Assembly (NCBI GenBank): GCA_041394845.1
Contig: JAWKHL010000001.1
Location: forward strand, 496,001 to 560,000
DNA: 64,000 bases
Reading direction: 5' to 3'
Origin: JAHCHG01 sp041394845
Lineage (GTDB): Bacteria > Acidobacteriota > Blastocatellia > Pyrinomonadales > Pyrinomonadaceae
Shown: positions 16,050 through 29,024 of the stretch, piece by piece
Numbering within the stretch: position 1 is the first letter of the stretch
How the letters are laid out: the number at the start of each line of letters is the position of its first letter
Made by a program: the position numbers and the translations under genes
The notes under the pieces: generated by a model
Database searches by the model: none
What the model was told of the DNA's origin: nothing
What the model saw: the letters and a program-made list of their open reading frames with translations, nothing else

Positions 16050-16078
16050 ATAATAAAACACAAAATCTTGTGCGTCAA
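16050..16078 (-). promoter_or_regulatory. Sigma-70-like promoter of the solo unit
   Basis: TTGACG (16078-16073) and TATTAT (16055-16050) with exactly 17 bases between them, on the minus strand. It is the best -35/-10 pair I found in the window. Confidence 0.65.
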
Positions 16079-16136
16079 TAATTTTTTACCACAACAAATC
16101 GAACGAAGGGTTTGAATAAAAAAGTGCAGTTTTAGT

Positions 16137-17117
16137 ATGATGCAAGCTATGAAAACACTTTATCCAGAAATCGAGCCTTTTGATACGGGGATGTTGGAGG
16201 TGTCAGACCTTCACACCATCTATTACGAACGCTGCGGCAACCCGGACGGGATTCCGGTGGTTTTTCTGCACGGCGGCCCCGGCGGCGGGCTGATCCCGAT
16301 GTACCGGCAATTTTTCGACCCGGAGGCCTATCACATCGTTTTGTTCGATCAGCGCGGTTCGGGCCAATCGACCCCGCACGCCGAACTGAGGGAAAACACG
16401 ACCTGGGATTTGATCAAAGACATCGAGACATTGCGCGAAAAATTCGGGATCGACACCTGGTACGTCTTTGGCGGTTCGTGGGGCAGCACGCTCAGTCTGG
16501 CCTACGCCGAAACTCACCCCGACCGGGTGCGCGGTCTGGTTTTGCGCGGTATCTTTCTGACCCGGCGCAAGGAGCTTTTGTGGTTCTATCAATACGGCGC
16601 GAGCGAGATCTTTCCCAATTTCTGGGAACGCTACCGCGACGAGATCCCTTTCGAAGAGCGCGGCAATATGATGGAGGCCTATTACAAGCGTTTGACCAGC
16701 GACGACGAAGGGGTGCGCATTTCGGCGGCGCGGGCCTGGAGCGTCTGGGAAGGTTCGACATCGAAACTCTTTCCCGACGAAGATCTGATGAATCACTGGG
16801 AAGACCCGCAAGAGGCGCTGGCGCTGGCGCGGATCGAATGTCATTATTTTATGAACAATTCGTTTTTCCCGAGCGAAGATTACCTGATCGAAAAGGTCGA
16901 AAATATCCGCCACATCCCGACCGTCATCGTCCAGGGGCGTTACGACGTTGTCTGCCCGTGCGTTTCGGCCTGGGAACTGCACTCGGCCTTTCCCGAATCC
17001 GAACTGAAGATCATCCCCGACGCCGGACATTCGATTTCCGAAAAGGGAATCACCGCCGCGCTGGTCGAGGCGACTGATAAATTCCGGGATCAGGAAAGAT
17101 CGAGGGAAAACGGATAG
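16137..17117 (+). CDS. pip: Proline iminopeptidase (alpha/beta hydrolase, peptidase S33)
   Basis: Removes N-terminal proline from peptides; cytoplasmic. 326 residues. The oxyanion HGGPGGG lies near residue 40, FDQRGSGQSTPH near 82, nucleophile elbow GGSWGS near 112 (Ser), the acid in GRYDVVCP near 270 and the His in DAGHSISE near 297, completing the triad. The strand after the elbow (STLSLAYAETHPDRV) is classic for the family. An alternative start is the ATG at 16149 (MKTLYPEIEPF), where family members commonly begin; neither has a clear Shine-Dalgarno. It stands alone, divergent from the solo unit. Confidence 0.92.
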   Translation: MMQAMKTLYPEIEPFDTGMLEVSDLHTIYYERCGNPDGIPVVFLHGGPGGGLIPMYRQFFDPEAYHIVLFDQRGSGQSTPHAELRENTTWDLIKDIETLREKFGIDTWYVFGGSWGSTLSLAYAETHPDRVRGLVLRGIFLTRRKELLWFYQYGASEIFPNFWERYRDEIPFEERGNMMEAYYKRLTSDDEGVRISAARAWSVWEGSTSKLFPDEDLMNHWEDPQEALALARIECHYFMNNSFFPSEDYLIEKVENIRHIPTVIVQGRYDVVCPCVSAWELHSAFPESELKIIPDAGHSISEKGITAALVEATDKFRDQERSRENG

Positions 17118-17223
17118 TTGAAATTTTTGCCCGAAAAGTTGAAGTCCCAACAAAATTTGACGGCTCAGAAGGTGGTTAATATCGGGCAAAAAACTCGGGA
17201 GGAAAAAGACTGAGAAAAAAAAT

Positions 17224-17451
17224 ATGCCGACAGTAAAAATCATCGGTTACGGAACCGGACACGAAAAAGTGGAATTGACCGAGCTTTTGCGGGATGCATT
17301 GCAACTCGGGATGGAGGAATCAAGGAAAATGACCGACGCCATAATGAGCGGGAACGTCATTTCCCTGAAATTCGAGGACGAAGAATTCGCCAACGGTCTG
17401 GCGCAGGAACTTGCCGATGTCGGCGCCCGCGTTCAGGTGGTTGAGGACTAA
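17224..17451 (+). CDS. Stand-alone ribosomal L7/L12 C-terminal-domain-like protein
   Basis: 75 residues, all corresponding to the alpha/beta fold of the L7/L12 C-terminal domain. A beta strand (VKIIGYG) is followed by helix LTELLRDALQLGMEESRKMT, then VISLKFEDEEFANGLAQELA and the closing DVGARVQVVED, which parallels the AxxxLexAGAKVEV ending of L7/L12. The N-terminal dimerisation domain and hinge are absent. In L7/L12 this domain contacts translation factors. What the isolated domain does here is unknown. A GGGAGG lies about 20 bases upstream, too far to be decisive. Confidence 0.6.
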   Translation: MPTVKIIGYGTGHEKVELTELLRDALQLGMEESRKMTDAIMSGNVISLKFEDEEFANGLAQELADVGARVQVVED

Positions 17452-17701
17452 CCGGCTCTTTATCGGAATTTATGAAATCGGGCGGTTCGGCCAAATGCAT
17501 GACTTTGCGGTTAAATTGAACCCTGAGGCGGAAAATTTTTTTCTTTCTGGTCCTTTCGAAGGATGAAACCGGGAGCGAATGGCTGTATGATGGAAAAGCG
17601 CCCAAAGAGGGAAGTTTTTATTAAAATTTATTTTGAAAGACACGAAAAAAAACTTTTTCCGCCCGAAAGGCGTCAAAAAGTTTTAAGGAAGTAAACATAT
17701 T

Positions 17702-17968
17702 ATGAATTTGAGCGGATGGGAAATCATGTTGGTGGTGGCGGTTTTGTTCCTGCTTTTCGGAGCCAGCCGTCTGCCGCAGTTGGCCAAATCGATCGGCCAG
17801 AGCAAACGCGCTTTTCGCGAGGGTCTGGAAGAGGCCGAAAAGGAAGCCAAACTCGAAGAAGAACAAAAACGGCTTTCGGCCAAGCCGGAAAACAAACAGA
17901 TCAATTCGATCAGCGATGAGGAATTGATGGCGGAGATCCGCCGCCGGACCGAAGCCAAGCAAAGTTGA
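17702..17968 (+). CDS. tatA: Twin-arginine translocase TatA/TatE subunit
   Basis: Forms the protein-conducting part of the Tat export system. 88 residues: a short N-terminal membrane helix (WEIMLVVAVLFLLFG), the conserved FGASRLPQLAKSIGQS hinge and amphipathic helix, then a charged tail rich in Glu/Lys. AAGGAAG lies 10-16 bases before the ATG. The TGA stop (17966-17968) coincides with the start of a family A palindrome that separates it from the convergent methyltransferase gene. tatC is not in the window. Confidence 0.9.
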   Translation: MNLSGWEIMLVVAVLFLLFGASRLPQLAKSIGQSKRAFREGLEEAEKEAKLEEEQKRLSAKPENKQINSISDEELMAEIRRRTEAKQS

Positions 17969-18113
17969 AAAGGTTTGAAGGTTTAAAAGTGAAAAAGTGA
18001 AAAAGTTTGGGGGAAACTTCGGATTGTGTTTTTCCGCCCCCAAGCCCTTTCAAATTTAGACCTTTAAACTTTTTCACTTTTAAACCCTTTCACCTTTAAA
18101 CCTTTTTTTCCTC
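17964..18113. repeat. Family A palindrome between tatA and a convergent gene, overlapping both ends
   Basis: The left arm 17964-18014 begins in the last codons of tatA and contains its TGA stop. The right arm (about 18030-18113) contains the TAA stop and about the last 12 codons of the minus-strand methyltransferase gene. The arms are inverted copies of GTTTAAAAGTGAAAAAG variants. It may act as a bidirectional terminator. Confidence 0.75.
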
Positions 18114-18882
18114 CGAAGATGGTTGCTTTGACGGTGAAGCGAAAACTCAAGGAGTCGCGGTTTTCGTCGATCGTTCGCGAGAGTTTTTTCCTGACCTCCT
18201 CCTTTTCTTCCTGGCGCAGAAAACCGAACCAGACGGGCAGAAGAAAATCGGCCACCAGGACCGAGTTGACGAATTCCTCGCCGTCCTCGAATTCGAAAAC
18301 CTCGATCGTCGTATTGGATTTTAATTGTTTCAAACCCGCGCTTTGGGCCATTTCCTCGACCTCGGAAACCGTCGGGATGCCGGTTATCAGATCTTCGACC
18401 GCACCGCTTCTTTCGATCAGATCCTCGCTCAGACAAACCTCCCAAAGCATCGAAAAAACCTCTCCGAAACTTCCTCTGGTGGGAAGAAAAAAAACGACCC
18501 GGTTTTCGGCCAGACCGACCGTTTCTTTCAAAAAGACCGGCAGTTGATCGGGTGGAACGAAACTGGCGTCGGCTATCACCAGATCGAAATGTTCGGGCGG
18601 GATCAACGAAGAAAAGCCGACATCGGCCTTGACGGCCTTGGCCTTGGCCTGAGCGATCTGGGTCAATTCCTCGTTTTCTGTAACCCCGAAAATCTCGACC
18701 TCATCCTTTAATTTTTCGCGCAATGCGAGAACGTGGTTCCCGGCCCCGGCGTTGACGTAAAGGACCGACTCTTCGTCGGTGAATTCGTAAGATTTGTCAA
18801 AAGTTTCCGTGAACCTCGCCGTCCACTCCGGCTCAACGCTCAGGTCGCGCAAAAAAGCCAGTTCTTTTTGGGTTTTGCTCAT
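18064..18882 (-). CDS. Class I SAM-dependent methyltransferase-like protein
   Basis: 272 residues. The fold is suggested by VLYVNAGAGNHVLALREKL (motif I-like, glycine-rich, near residue 41), the acidic end of strand 2 (VEIFGVTENEE), AVKADVGF, and HFDLVIADASFVPPDQLPVF (motif IV). The substrate is unknown and motif I is not canonical (N-A-G-A-G). A C-terminal extension after residue 170 is unassigned. The last residues (KVKGFKSEKV) are encoded by a family A repeat, so the natural C-terminus has probably been replaced or extended by repeat DNA. Confidence 0.6.
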   Translation of the reverse strand: MSKTQKELAFLRDLSVEPEWTARFTETFDKSYEFTDEESVLYVNAGAGNHVLALREKLKDEVEIFGVTENEELTQIAQAKAKAVKADVGFSSLIPPEHFDLVIADASFVPPDQLPVFLKETVGLAENRVVFFLPTRGSFGEVFSMLWEVCLSEDLIERSGAVEDLITGIPTVSEVEEMAQSAGLKQLKSNTTIEVFEFEDGEEFVNSVLVADFLLPVWFGFLRQEEKEEVRKKLSRTIDENRDSLSFRFTVKATIFGGKKGLKVKGFKSEKV

Positions 18883-18958
18883 ACAATAATTTCACCACAA
18901 AGGCGCGAAGGACACAAAGGGAGTTAAATATTCTGAAACCAAAGTTTTTTTAATTTCA

Positions 18959-19040
18959 GCCACAGAGAACACCGAGAACCCGGAGACAAATAGTTTGATC
19001 GACGATAAAAATCCTCGGCGTTCTCGGTGTTCTCGGTGGC
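18959..19040. repeat. Palindromic repeat family E (CCACAGAGAACACCGAGAAC type)
   Basis: The left arm begins at 18959 and the inverted right arm runs to 19040 (TTCTCGGTGTTCTCGGTGGC). The same family is at 28320-28400. A related single arm (CCACAAAGGCGCGAAGGACA) lies just upstream at 18895-18919. The rest of the 18883-19246 gap shows no gene. AAAGGAGAAAAT before 19247 serves the next gene. Confidence 0.75.
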
Positions 19041-19246
19041 AAAAAATATTGTAAAAAATTTAGATTACACAACATTAAAAAACTTTCCTCCCGGTTTTTC
19101 CGAATTAAAAAACTTTCCCGGTTTTATGTTAATCTTTTTAGCTACGGGGATCAGAGAGTTTAAGGTCGGTTGATTTTTGTTTAGGCGGATCAAAACAACT
19201 TGGGGCCCTTTATGTCTTTGCGGTAAAAAAAAAAGGAGAAAATTAA

Positions 19247-20020
19247 GTGTCGAAAAACGTCAGGGAATTGTTTGATCTTTCGGGAAAGACCGCCATCGTA
19301 ACCGGCGGTTCGCGCGGGATCGGGAAGGAGATGGCCGAGGGATTGGCCGAGGCCGGGGCGAATCTGATGCTCTGCGCCCGGAGGGAGGAATGGCTGACGG
19401 AAACCGTCGAAGAGTTTCGCGAAAAAGGGTTTCACGTCCACGCCCGGTTGTGCGATGTGGCGCGCGCCGAGGATGTTCAGAAGGTGGTCGATGAAACGGT
19501 GGAAAATTTCGGGGCGGTCGATGTTCTGGTCAACAACGCCGGGATCTCCTGGGCCGAGATGCCCGAGGACATGCCGCTCGAAAAATGGCAAAAGGTTCTC
19601 GACGTCAATCTGACCGGATGTTTTATCTTCGCTCAGATCGCCGGTCGCGAAATGCTCAAACGGGGAAGCGGTTCGATCATCAATATCGCCTCGGTTTCGG
19701 GGCTCACATCTTCGGCCAACGGCCCGTTTTACGCCGGATATGTCGCCAGCAAGGCGGGACTTATCGGTTTGACCCGCGAACTGGCGGCCAGTTGGGGAAG
19801 GCGGGGAATTCGGGTCAACGCCATCGCGCCGGGATTTTTTCATTCCCGGCTGGCTGACGCGGTCATCGATCTCTACGAACGCTCGATCCAGGAAAACAAT
19901 CCGATCCCGCGCGTCGGCGCCGAAGGGGAATTAAAGGGCGCGGCGGTTTTTCTCGCCTCGGACGCTTCGACCTACGTTACCGGGCAGACGATCGTGGTTG
20001 ACGGCGGAATGACCATTTAG
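19247..20020 (+). CDS. Short-chain dehydrogenase/reductase (classical SDR)
   Basis: 257 residues. NAD(P)-binding TGGSRGIG near residue 20, NNAGIS near 90, catalytic Ser in IASVSGLTSS near 145, YAGYVASK (Tyr/Lys) near 163, and the C-terminal GQTIVVDGGMTI characteristic of FabG/gluconate-5-dehydrogenase-type enzymes. GTG start with AAAGGAG 9 bases upstream. An Arg-rich loop after strand 2 (LCARREEW) favours NADP(H). Substrate not predictable. The next gene is an acyl-CoA ligase, so a 3-oxoacyl substrate is possible but speculative. Confidence 0.85.
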   Translation: MSKNVRELFDLSGKTAIVTGGSRGIGKEMAEGLAEAGANLMLCARREEWLTETVEEFREKGFHVHARLCDVARAEDVQKVVDETVENFGAVDVLVNNAGISWAEMPEDMPLEKWQKVLDVNLTGCFIFAQIAGREMLKRGSGSIINIASVSGLTSSANGPFYAGYVASKAGLIGLTRELAASWGRRGIRVNAIAPGFFHSRLADAVIDLYERSIQENNPIPRVGAEGELKGAAVFLASDASTYVTGQTIVVDGGMTI

Positions 20021-20266
20021 AATTGTTGGGCGGGCGAAAATGAAAATTTTTGTTTTTCCCCCGAACATGGCCGAAACTCTAGAAAATACCGCTTTTTTGT
20101 ATTACAATTTGTTAACAAAAAACCACAAACAGACCGGAAACTGCCGGCAATACGTTTCCAAATCTTTTGGCAAGTCAATTTCGGGGCCGGCAAATCGCCG
20201 CATTCAGAAAGAATCCGCTAAATCCCCGCAAAATTGCGATGATTACGGGCGGCTGGCTCGGTCGGA

Positions 20267-21880
20267 ATGCAGAAAAATATGGAAAATAATGCGACTACGA
20301 TAAATCTGGCTTCGATCATCGAACATCACGCCAAATTAACTCCGGACAACGAAGCGGTCGTCTGGAATGATACCCGGATAACCTACGGACAGTTGAATCA
20401 CCTGTCGAATCAGGTGGCCAACGCCCTCCACGAAATGGGGGTCGGCCACGGCGACAAGGTGGCGCTTTCCTGCCCCAACCTGCCTTTTTTCCCGATCGTC
20501 TATTACGGCATTCTCAAGGCCGGGGCGGCCGTCGTGCCGCTGAGCATTCTCTTCAAACAGCGCGAGATCGCCTATCACCTGAGGGATTCGGACGCCAAGG
20601 CGGTGTTCGTCTTCGAGGGAAGCGAAGAACTGCCGATGGCCCGATTCGTCAAGGACGGCTTTGATCAGGTCGAAAGCTGTGAGCATCTGGTCGTGATGAT
20701 GATCGACAACAAGGCGCCGAGCCCTTTTCCCGAACATAAGACCTTTCAACAGGTCATCTCCGGCCAGAGCGGAAAGTTTGAGACCGTTCACACCGCCCCG
20801 GACGACACCTGCGCCATCCTTTACACCTCGGGGACGACCGGACAACCCAAGGGAGCCGAACTGACGCACCTTAATTTGATGAGCAACATCACGACGACCT
20901 ACGGAATTCACCTTCCGGTGATGGATTTTACCGACGGGGAGCAAAAGAATTGTCTGATCACATTGCCGCTTTTTCATACCACCGGCCAGAATGTCCAGAT
21001 GAACACCAACATGTACGGCGGAAACAAGACCGTTCTGCTTCCCCGATTCGATCCGAAGGACACGCTCGATACGATGACCCGGGAAAAGATCAATTTCTGG
21101 GTCGGGGTTCCGACGATGTACTGGGCATTGCTTAAATACATCGAAGATACGGGTTACGACATCGAGCCGATCCGGCGGAATCTGAAGGTGCCGACCTCGG
21201 GCGGGGCCCCGATGCCGGTCGAGGTGATGAAGGAGTTCGAAAGGGTTTTCGGCATCCGCGTCCTCGAAGGCTACGGTTTGTCGGAGACCTCGCCGCTGGC
21301 CACTTTCAATCATTTTCAACTGCCCTCGAAACAGGGAACCGTCGGCCAGCCGATCCAGGGCGTCCGGGTCCGGTGCGTCGATGAAAACGGCGACGAGGTC
21401 CCGGTCGGAGAACGGGGCGAGATCGTCATCTGCGGGCCGAACGTGATGAAGGGATATTACAAGCGCCCCGAGGCGACCGAGGCGGTTTTTCGGAACGGCT
21501 GGTTTCACACCGGCGATGTCGGAATTTTGGATGAGGACGGTTATCTTTCGATCGTTGACCGGACCAAGGACATGATCCTGCGGGGCGGTTACAACATTTA
21601 CCCGCGCGAATTGGAAGAAGTGATCATGACCCACGAGGCCGTTTCTCTGGTGGCCGTCATCGGCGTTCCCTGTGAGAAGATGGGCGAAGAGGTCAAGGCC
21701 TTTGTGGTTTTGAATTCGGGAGCCCAATTGACCGAAGAGGAATTTATCGGCTGGTGCCGCGAACAGTTCGCCATGAACAAATATCCCCGACTGGTCGAAT
21801 TTCGCGACGAACTCCCGGTCGGCGGAACCGGAAAGATTCTCAAGAGGGCTTTGCGGGATGAGATTTTTAGTAAGGAGTGA
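20267..21880 (+). CDS. Long-chain fatty acid/acyl-CoA ligase (AMP-forming)
   Basis: Activates a carboxylic acid to its CoA thioester through an acyl-adenylate. 537 residues. P-loop YTSGTTGQPKGAELTH near 190, GYGLSETSP near 340, WFHTGDVGILDEDGYLSIVD near 420, DMILRGGYNIYPRELEEVI near 440 and the catalytic Lys in GGTGKILKRALR near 525. The lack of a C-terminal peroxisomal-type extension and the overall pattern fit FadD-like medium/long-chain ligases; the substrate is not fixed by sequence. The TGA stop (21878-21880) lies inside a family B palindrome. Confidence 0.88.
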   Translation: MQKNMENNATTINLASIIEHHAKLTPDNEAVVWNDTRITYGQLNHLSNQVANALHEMGVGHGDKVALSCPNLPFFPIVYYGILKAGAAVVPLSILFKQREIAYHLRDSDAKAVFVFEGSEELPMARFVKDGFDQVESCEHLVVMMIDNKAPSPFPEHKTFQQVISGQSGKFETVHTAPDDTCAILYTSGTTGQPKGAELTHLNLMSNITTTYGIHLPVMDFTDGEQKNCLITLPLFHTTGQNVQMNTNMYGGNKTVLLPRFDPKDTLDTMTREKINFWVGVPTMYWALLKYIEDTGYDIEPIRRNLKVPTSGGAPMPVEVMKEFERVFGIRVLEGYGLSETSPLATFNHFQLPSKQGTVGQPIQGVRVRCVDENGDEVPVGERGEIVICGPNVMKGYYKRPEATEAVFRNGWFHTGDVGILDEDGYLSIVDRTKDMILRGGYNIYPRELEEVIMTHEAVSLVAVIGVPCEKMGEEVKAFVVLNSGAQLTEEEFIGWCREQFAMNKYPRLVEFRDELPVGGTGKILKRALRDEIFSKE

Positions 21881-21933
21881 TGGGTGATAAGTGATGGGAA
21901 TTTGTGATGTTTTAATAACCCATCACCCATCAC
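21877..21933. repeat. Family B palindrome spanning a stop codon and abutting the moaD start
   Basis: The left arm GTGATGGGTGATAAGTGATG begins 21877 and includes the TGA stop of the acyl-CoA ligase. The inverted right arm CCCATCACCCATCAC is at 21919-21933, followed by an A-rich run straight into the moaD ATG at 21944. The same family is at 53041-53124, with single arms at 46111-46124 and 59362-59385. Confidence 0.8.
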
Positions 21934-21943
21934 AAAAAAAATA

Positions 21944-22195
21944 ATGAAAGTAAATGTACTGTTTTTCGGCGCGACGGCCGATTCGGCCGGGTTGAGGGAG
22001 GCTGAGATGGCGCTCGATGAGAACACCAATGCCGGGCAGGCTCTTGAGCGGATCTTCTCGGCGTTTCCCGGCTTGATTAAAAATCACCAGCCGAAATCGC
22101 TCCTTTTTGCGGTCAATCAGGAATATGCAAAGGGCGATGAAATGATCAGGGAAGGCGACGAACTGGCGGTGTTTACCGCCGTTTCGGGGGGATGA
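21944..22195 (+). CDS. moaD: Molybdopterin synthase small subunit MoaD
   Basis: Ubiquitin-like sulfur carrier for molybdopterin. 83 residues, opening with VNVLFFGATADSAG, ending FTAVSGG with the diglycine needed for thiocarboxylation. The stop TGA overlaps a downstream ATG (ATGA), and moaE follows directly. There is no Shine-Dalgarno; the ATG is preceded by a B-family hairpin and ACAAAAAAAATA. Other moa/moe genes are not in the window. Confidence 0.9.
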   Translation: MKVNVLFFGATADSAGLREAEMALDENTNAGQALERIFSAFPGLIKNHQPKSLLFAVNQEYAKGDEMIREGDELAVFTAVSGG

Positions 22196-22198
22196 ATC

Positions 22199-22230
22199 GA
22201 TTTTGGATTTTGGATTTTGGATTTGGGATT
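22199..22230 (+). repeat. Half-copy of family C repeat at the moaD-moaE junction
   Basis: Tandem GATTTTG units (four copies with drift) lie just after the moaD stop. A full palindromic member with the same unit (GATTTGGGATT) is at 40955-41030. If moaE starts at the overlapping ATG 22192, this repeat would encode WILDFGFGIGF. Confidence 0.6.
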
Positions 22231-22272
22231 GGTTTTTTGGGGTTTAGCAAGTTTATTGAGGTGGGTGTTTTG

Positions 22273-22754
22273 ATGGGGGCGGCGGAGGAGAGGGAAAAAC
22301 AAAATTCCGATTTTTTTGAGTTGACCGGGGATGTTCTGGATGTCGGGGAGATCGCCCGGCGGGTCGTCTTGGCTGAGTGCGGGGCGACCGTGACTTTGGA
22401 CGGTTACGTCCGCCGGTTTACCAAGGGCAGGGAAACCGAGCATCTGGTTTATGAAGCCTATCGCCCGATGGCCCTTTCGGAGATGAAAAAGCTGATCGAA
22501 AAGGCGCGGGAAAAGTTTGAGATCGCCTTCGTCGGCATCGTTCACCGCCTGGGAAAACTGGAGATCGGTGAGACCAGCGTCGTTATCTCGGTCGGAGCGC
22601 CCCATCGCCGGGCGGCGTTCGAGGCCTGCGAATGGCTCATCAGGGAATTGAAACGAACCGTTCCGATCTGGAAAAAAGAGGTTTTCGCCGACGGGGAAGT
22701 GTGGATCGAAGGAGATTCGGCCGAAACAAAGGGCGGTTCAAACCTCTCCGACAT

Positions 22755-22758
<4 letters not shown>
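22273..22758 (+). CDS. moaE: Molybdopterin synthase catalytic subunit MoaE
   Basis: Transfers sulfur from MoaD to cyclic pyranopterin phosphate. Family motifs: TVTLDGYVRRFTKGRETEHL, LVYEAYRPMALSEMKKL, AFVGIVHRLGKLEIGETSVV, AHRRAAF-type APHRRAAFEACEW, and the catalytic Lys region PIWKKEVFADGEVWIEG. Length from MGAAEER is 161, normal. GAGGTGGG 8-15 bases upstream supports this start. The frame also opens from 22192 through a repeat-encoded hydrophobic segment that no MoaE should have. It overlaps the convergent kinase gene by 4 bases at its 3' end. Confidence 0.88.
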
Positions 22759-28028
<5,270 letters not shown>

Positions 28029-28319
28029 GTCTTAATTAAAATACGGAAAAAAAACTTTGAATGGATCGAGAAGGAGGTTTTTAAAATAGCGTTTTCTGGG
28101 AGCAAATATGAATTTCAAACCTTCGGCTTTGATAAAGCCTAAAGCCTTTCTCATTAATCATATCGGAATATTTTATTTTTTCTTTAATGAAATTGCGGAG
28201 ATTTTTCCGCCAAGTTTGAAAAGACCCGAGTAAAAAAACGGGGAGCAGGGAAAACAAGGCTGTTTGAGGGAAATTTGTCTCGAAATTAAGGCCACTGTAA
28301 TCTGGGTTTTGTATTTTTT

Positions 28320-28400
28320 GCCACAGAGAACACCGAACACTCAGAGACAAAGCGCGTGATCGACAAAAAAATCCTCGGTGTTCTCGGGAACCTCTGTGGC
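28320..28400. repeat. Family E palindrome, second copy
   Basis: GCCACAGAGAACACCGAACA begins at 28320 and the inverted arm ends GAACCTCTGTGGC at 28400. It is about 80 bases like the copy at 18959-19040, with diverged loops (GTGATCGACAAAAAAAT here, GATCGACGATAAAAAT there) that are also related. The remaining 28029-28462 gap shows no gene. A GAAGGAGG at 28069 on the plus strand is not followed by a usable ORF. Confidence 0.75.
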
Positions 28401-28462
28401 AAAATATGTTTTTAAAAAAGTTGGATTACGCAGTATAAAGGAGAGAAAACGCCGGATCGGTT

Positions 28463-29002
28463 TCAGAAAATTTTTTCCCGGGCCTGAGCGACCAGTTCGT
28501 CAAAGTGTTTTTCCAGATTTTCGTTGACCCCGCGAAGCCCGGCGAAAACCCTTTCGCCCCAATCGACATATTCAAGTCGTCGCTGAACCGACCAGTCCGA
28601 GGGCGGGTTGTTGATAATGTCCCTGATATTGCTGATCTTGTCGCACATCTTGAGCTGTTTGGCTTCGATTGAAAGATGGGGAGCGTGTTCGACCTGTTTT
28701 TGCTTGCGTTCGGCTTTGGGAAGGGTTTTGTCGTCGGTTACTTCCACGACGATCGACGCCACCTTTTCGCCGAATCTTTCCGAGATCTCGCTCCGTTTGG
28801 TGGCCGTGTCCTCGATCGTATCGTGAAGCAGGGCGGCGATCAGCACGTTGAAATCCGAGACCCCGCCGATGTTTATCAGCAGATTGGCGACCTCCAGCGG
28901 GTGATTGATGTAGGGCGCGCCGTTTTCGCCCTTGCGCCTTTGATCGGTGTGCTTGCGGGCCGCAAAACTCGCGGCTTCCATGAGTTGGGATAAATGATTC
29001 AT
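28463..29002 (-). CDS. MESH1-like HD hydrolase, candidate small (p)ppGpp hydrolase
   Basis: 179 residues covering only the hydrolase half of RelA/SpoT. Motifs: RKGENGAPYINHPLEVANLL (His box 1), LIAALLHDTIEDT (the HD motif with the ED pair), FGEKVASIVVEVTDDKTLPK, and QLKMCDKISNIRDI (Asp/Asn of the fifth box). There is no synthetase, TGS or ACT domain, so it should be a stand-alone alarmone hydrolase or a related nucleotide pyrophosphohydrolase. It is 22 bases upstream-to-stop of the S55 protease gene on the same strand but reads away from it. Confidence 0.78.
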   Translation of the reverse strand: MNHLSQLMEAASFAARKHTDQRRKGENGAPYINHPLEVANLLINIGGVSDFNVLIAALLHDTIEDTATKRSEISERFGEKVASIVVEVTDDKTLPKAERKQKQVEHAPHLSIEAKQLKMCDKISNIRDIINNPPSDWSVQRRLEYVDWGERVFAGLRGVNENLEKHFDELVAQAREKIF

Positions 29003-29024
29003 AAAATGTTCTTTCGGCCCGTTC

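Noticed and set aside
20040..20303. An 87-codon plus-strand ORF upstream of the acyl-CoA ligase.
   Set aside because: It has no ribosome-binding site, unlikely composition, and overlaps the start of the well-supported ligase gene out of frame.
28081..28350. An 89-codon minus-strand ORF in the gap before the kinase gene.
   Set aside because: It runs into a family E repeat, has no homology-like features and no ribosome-binding site.
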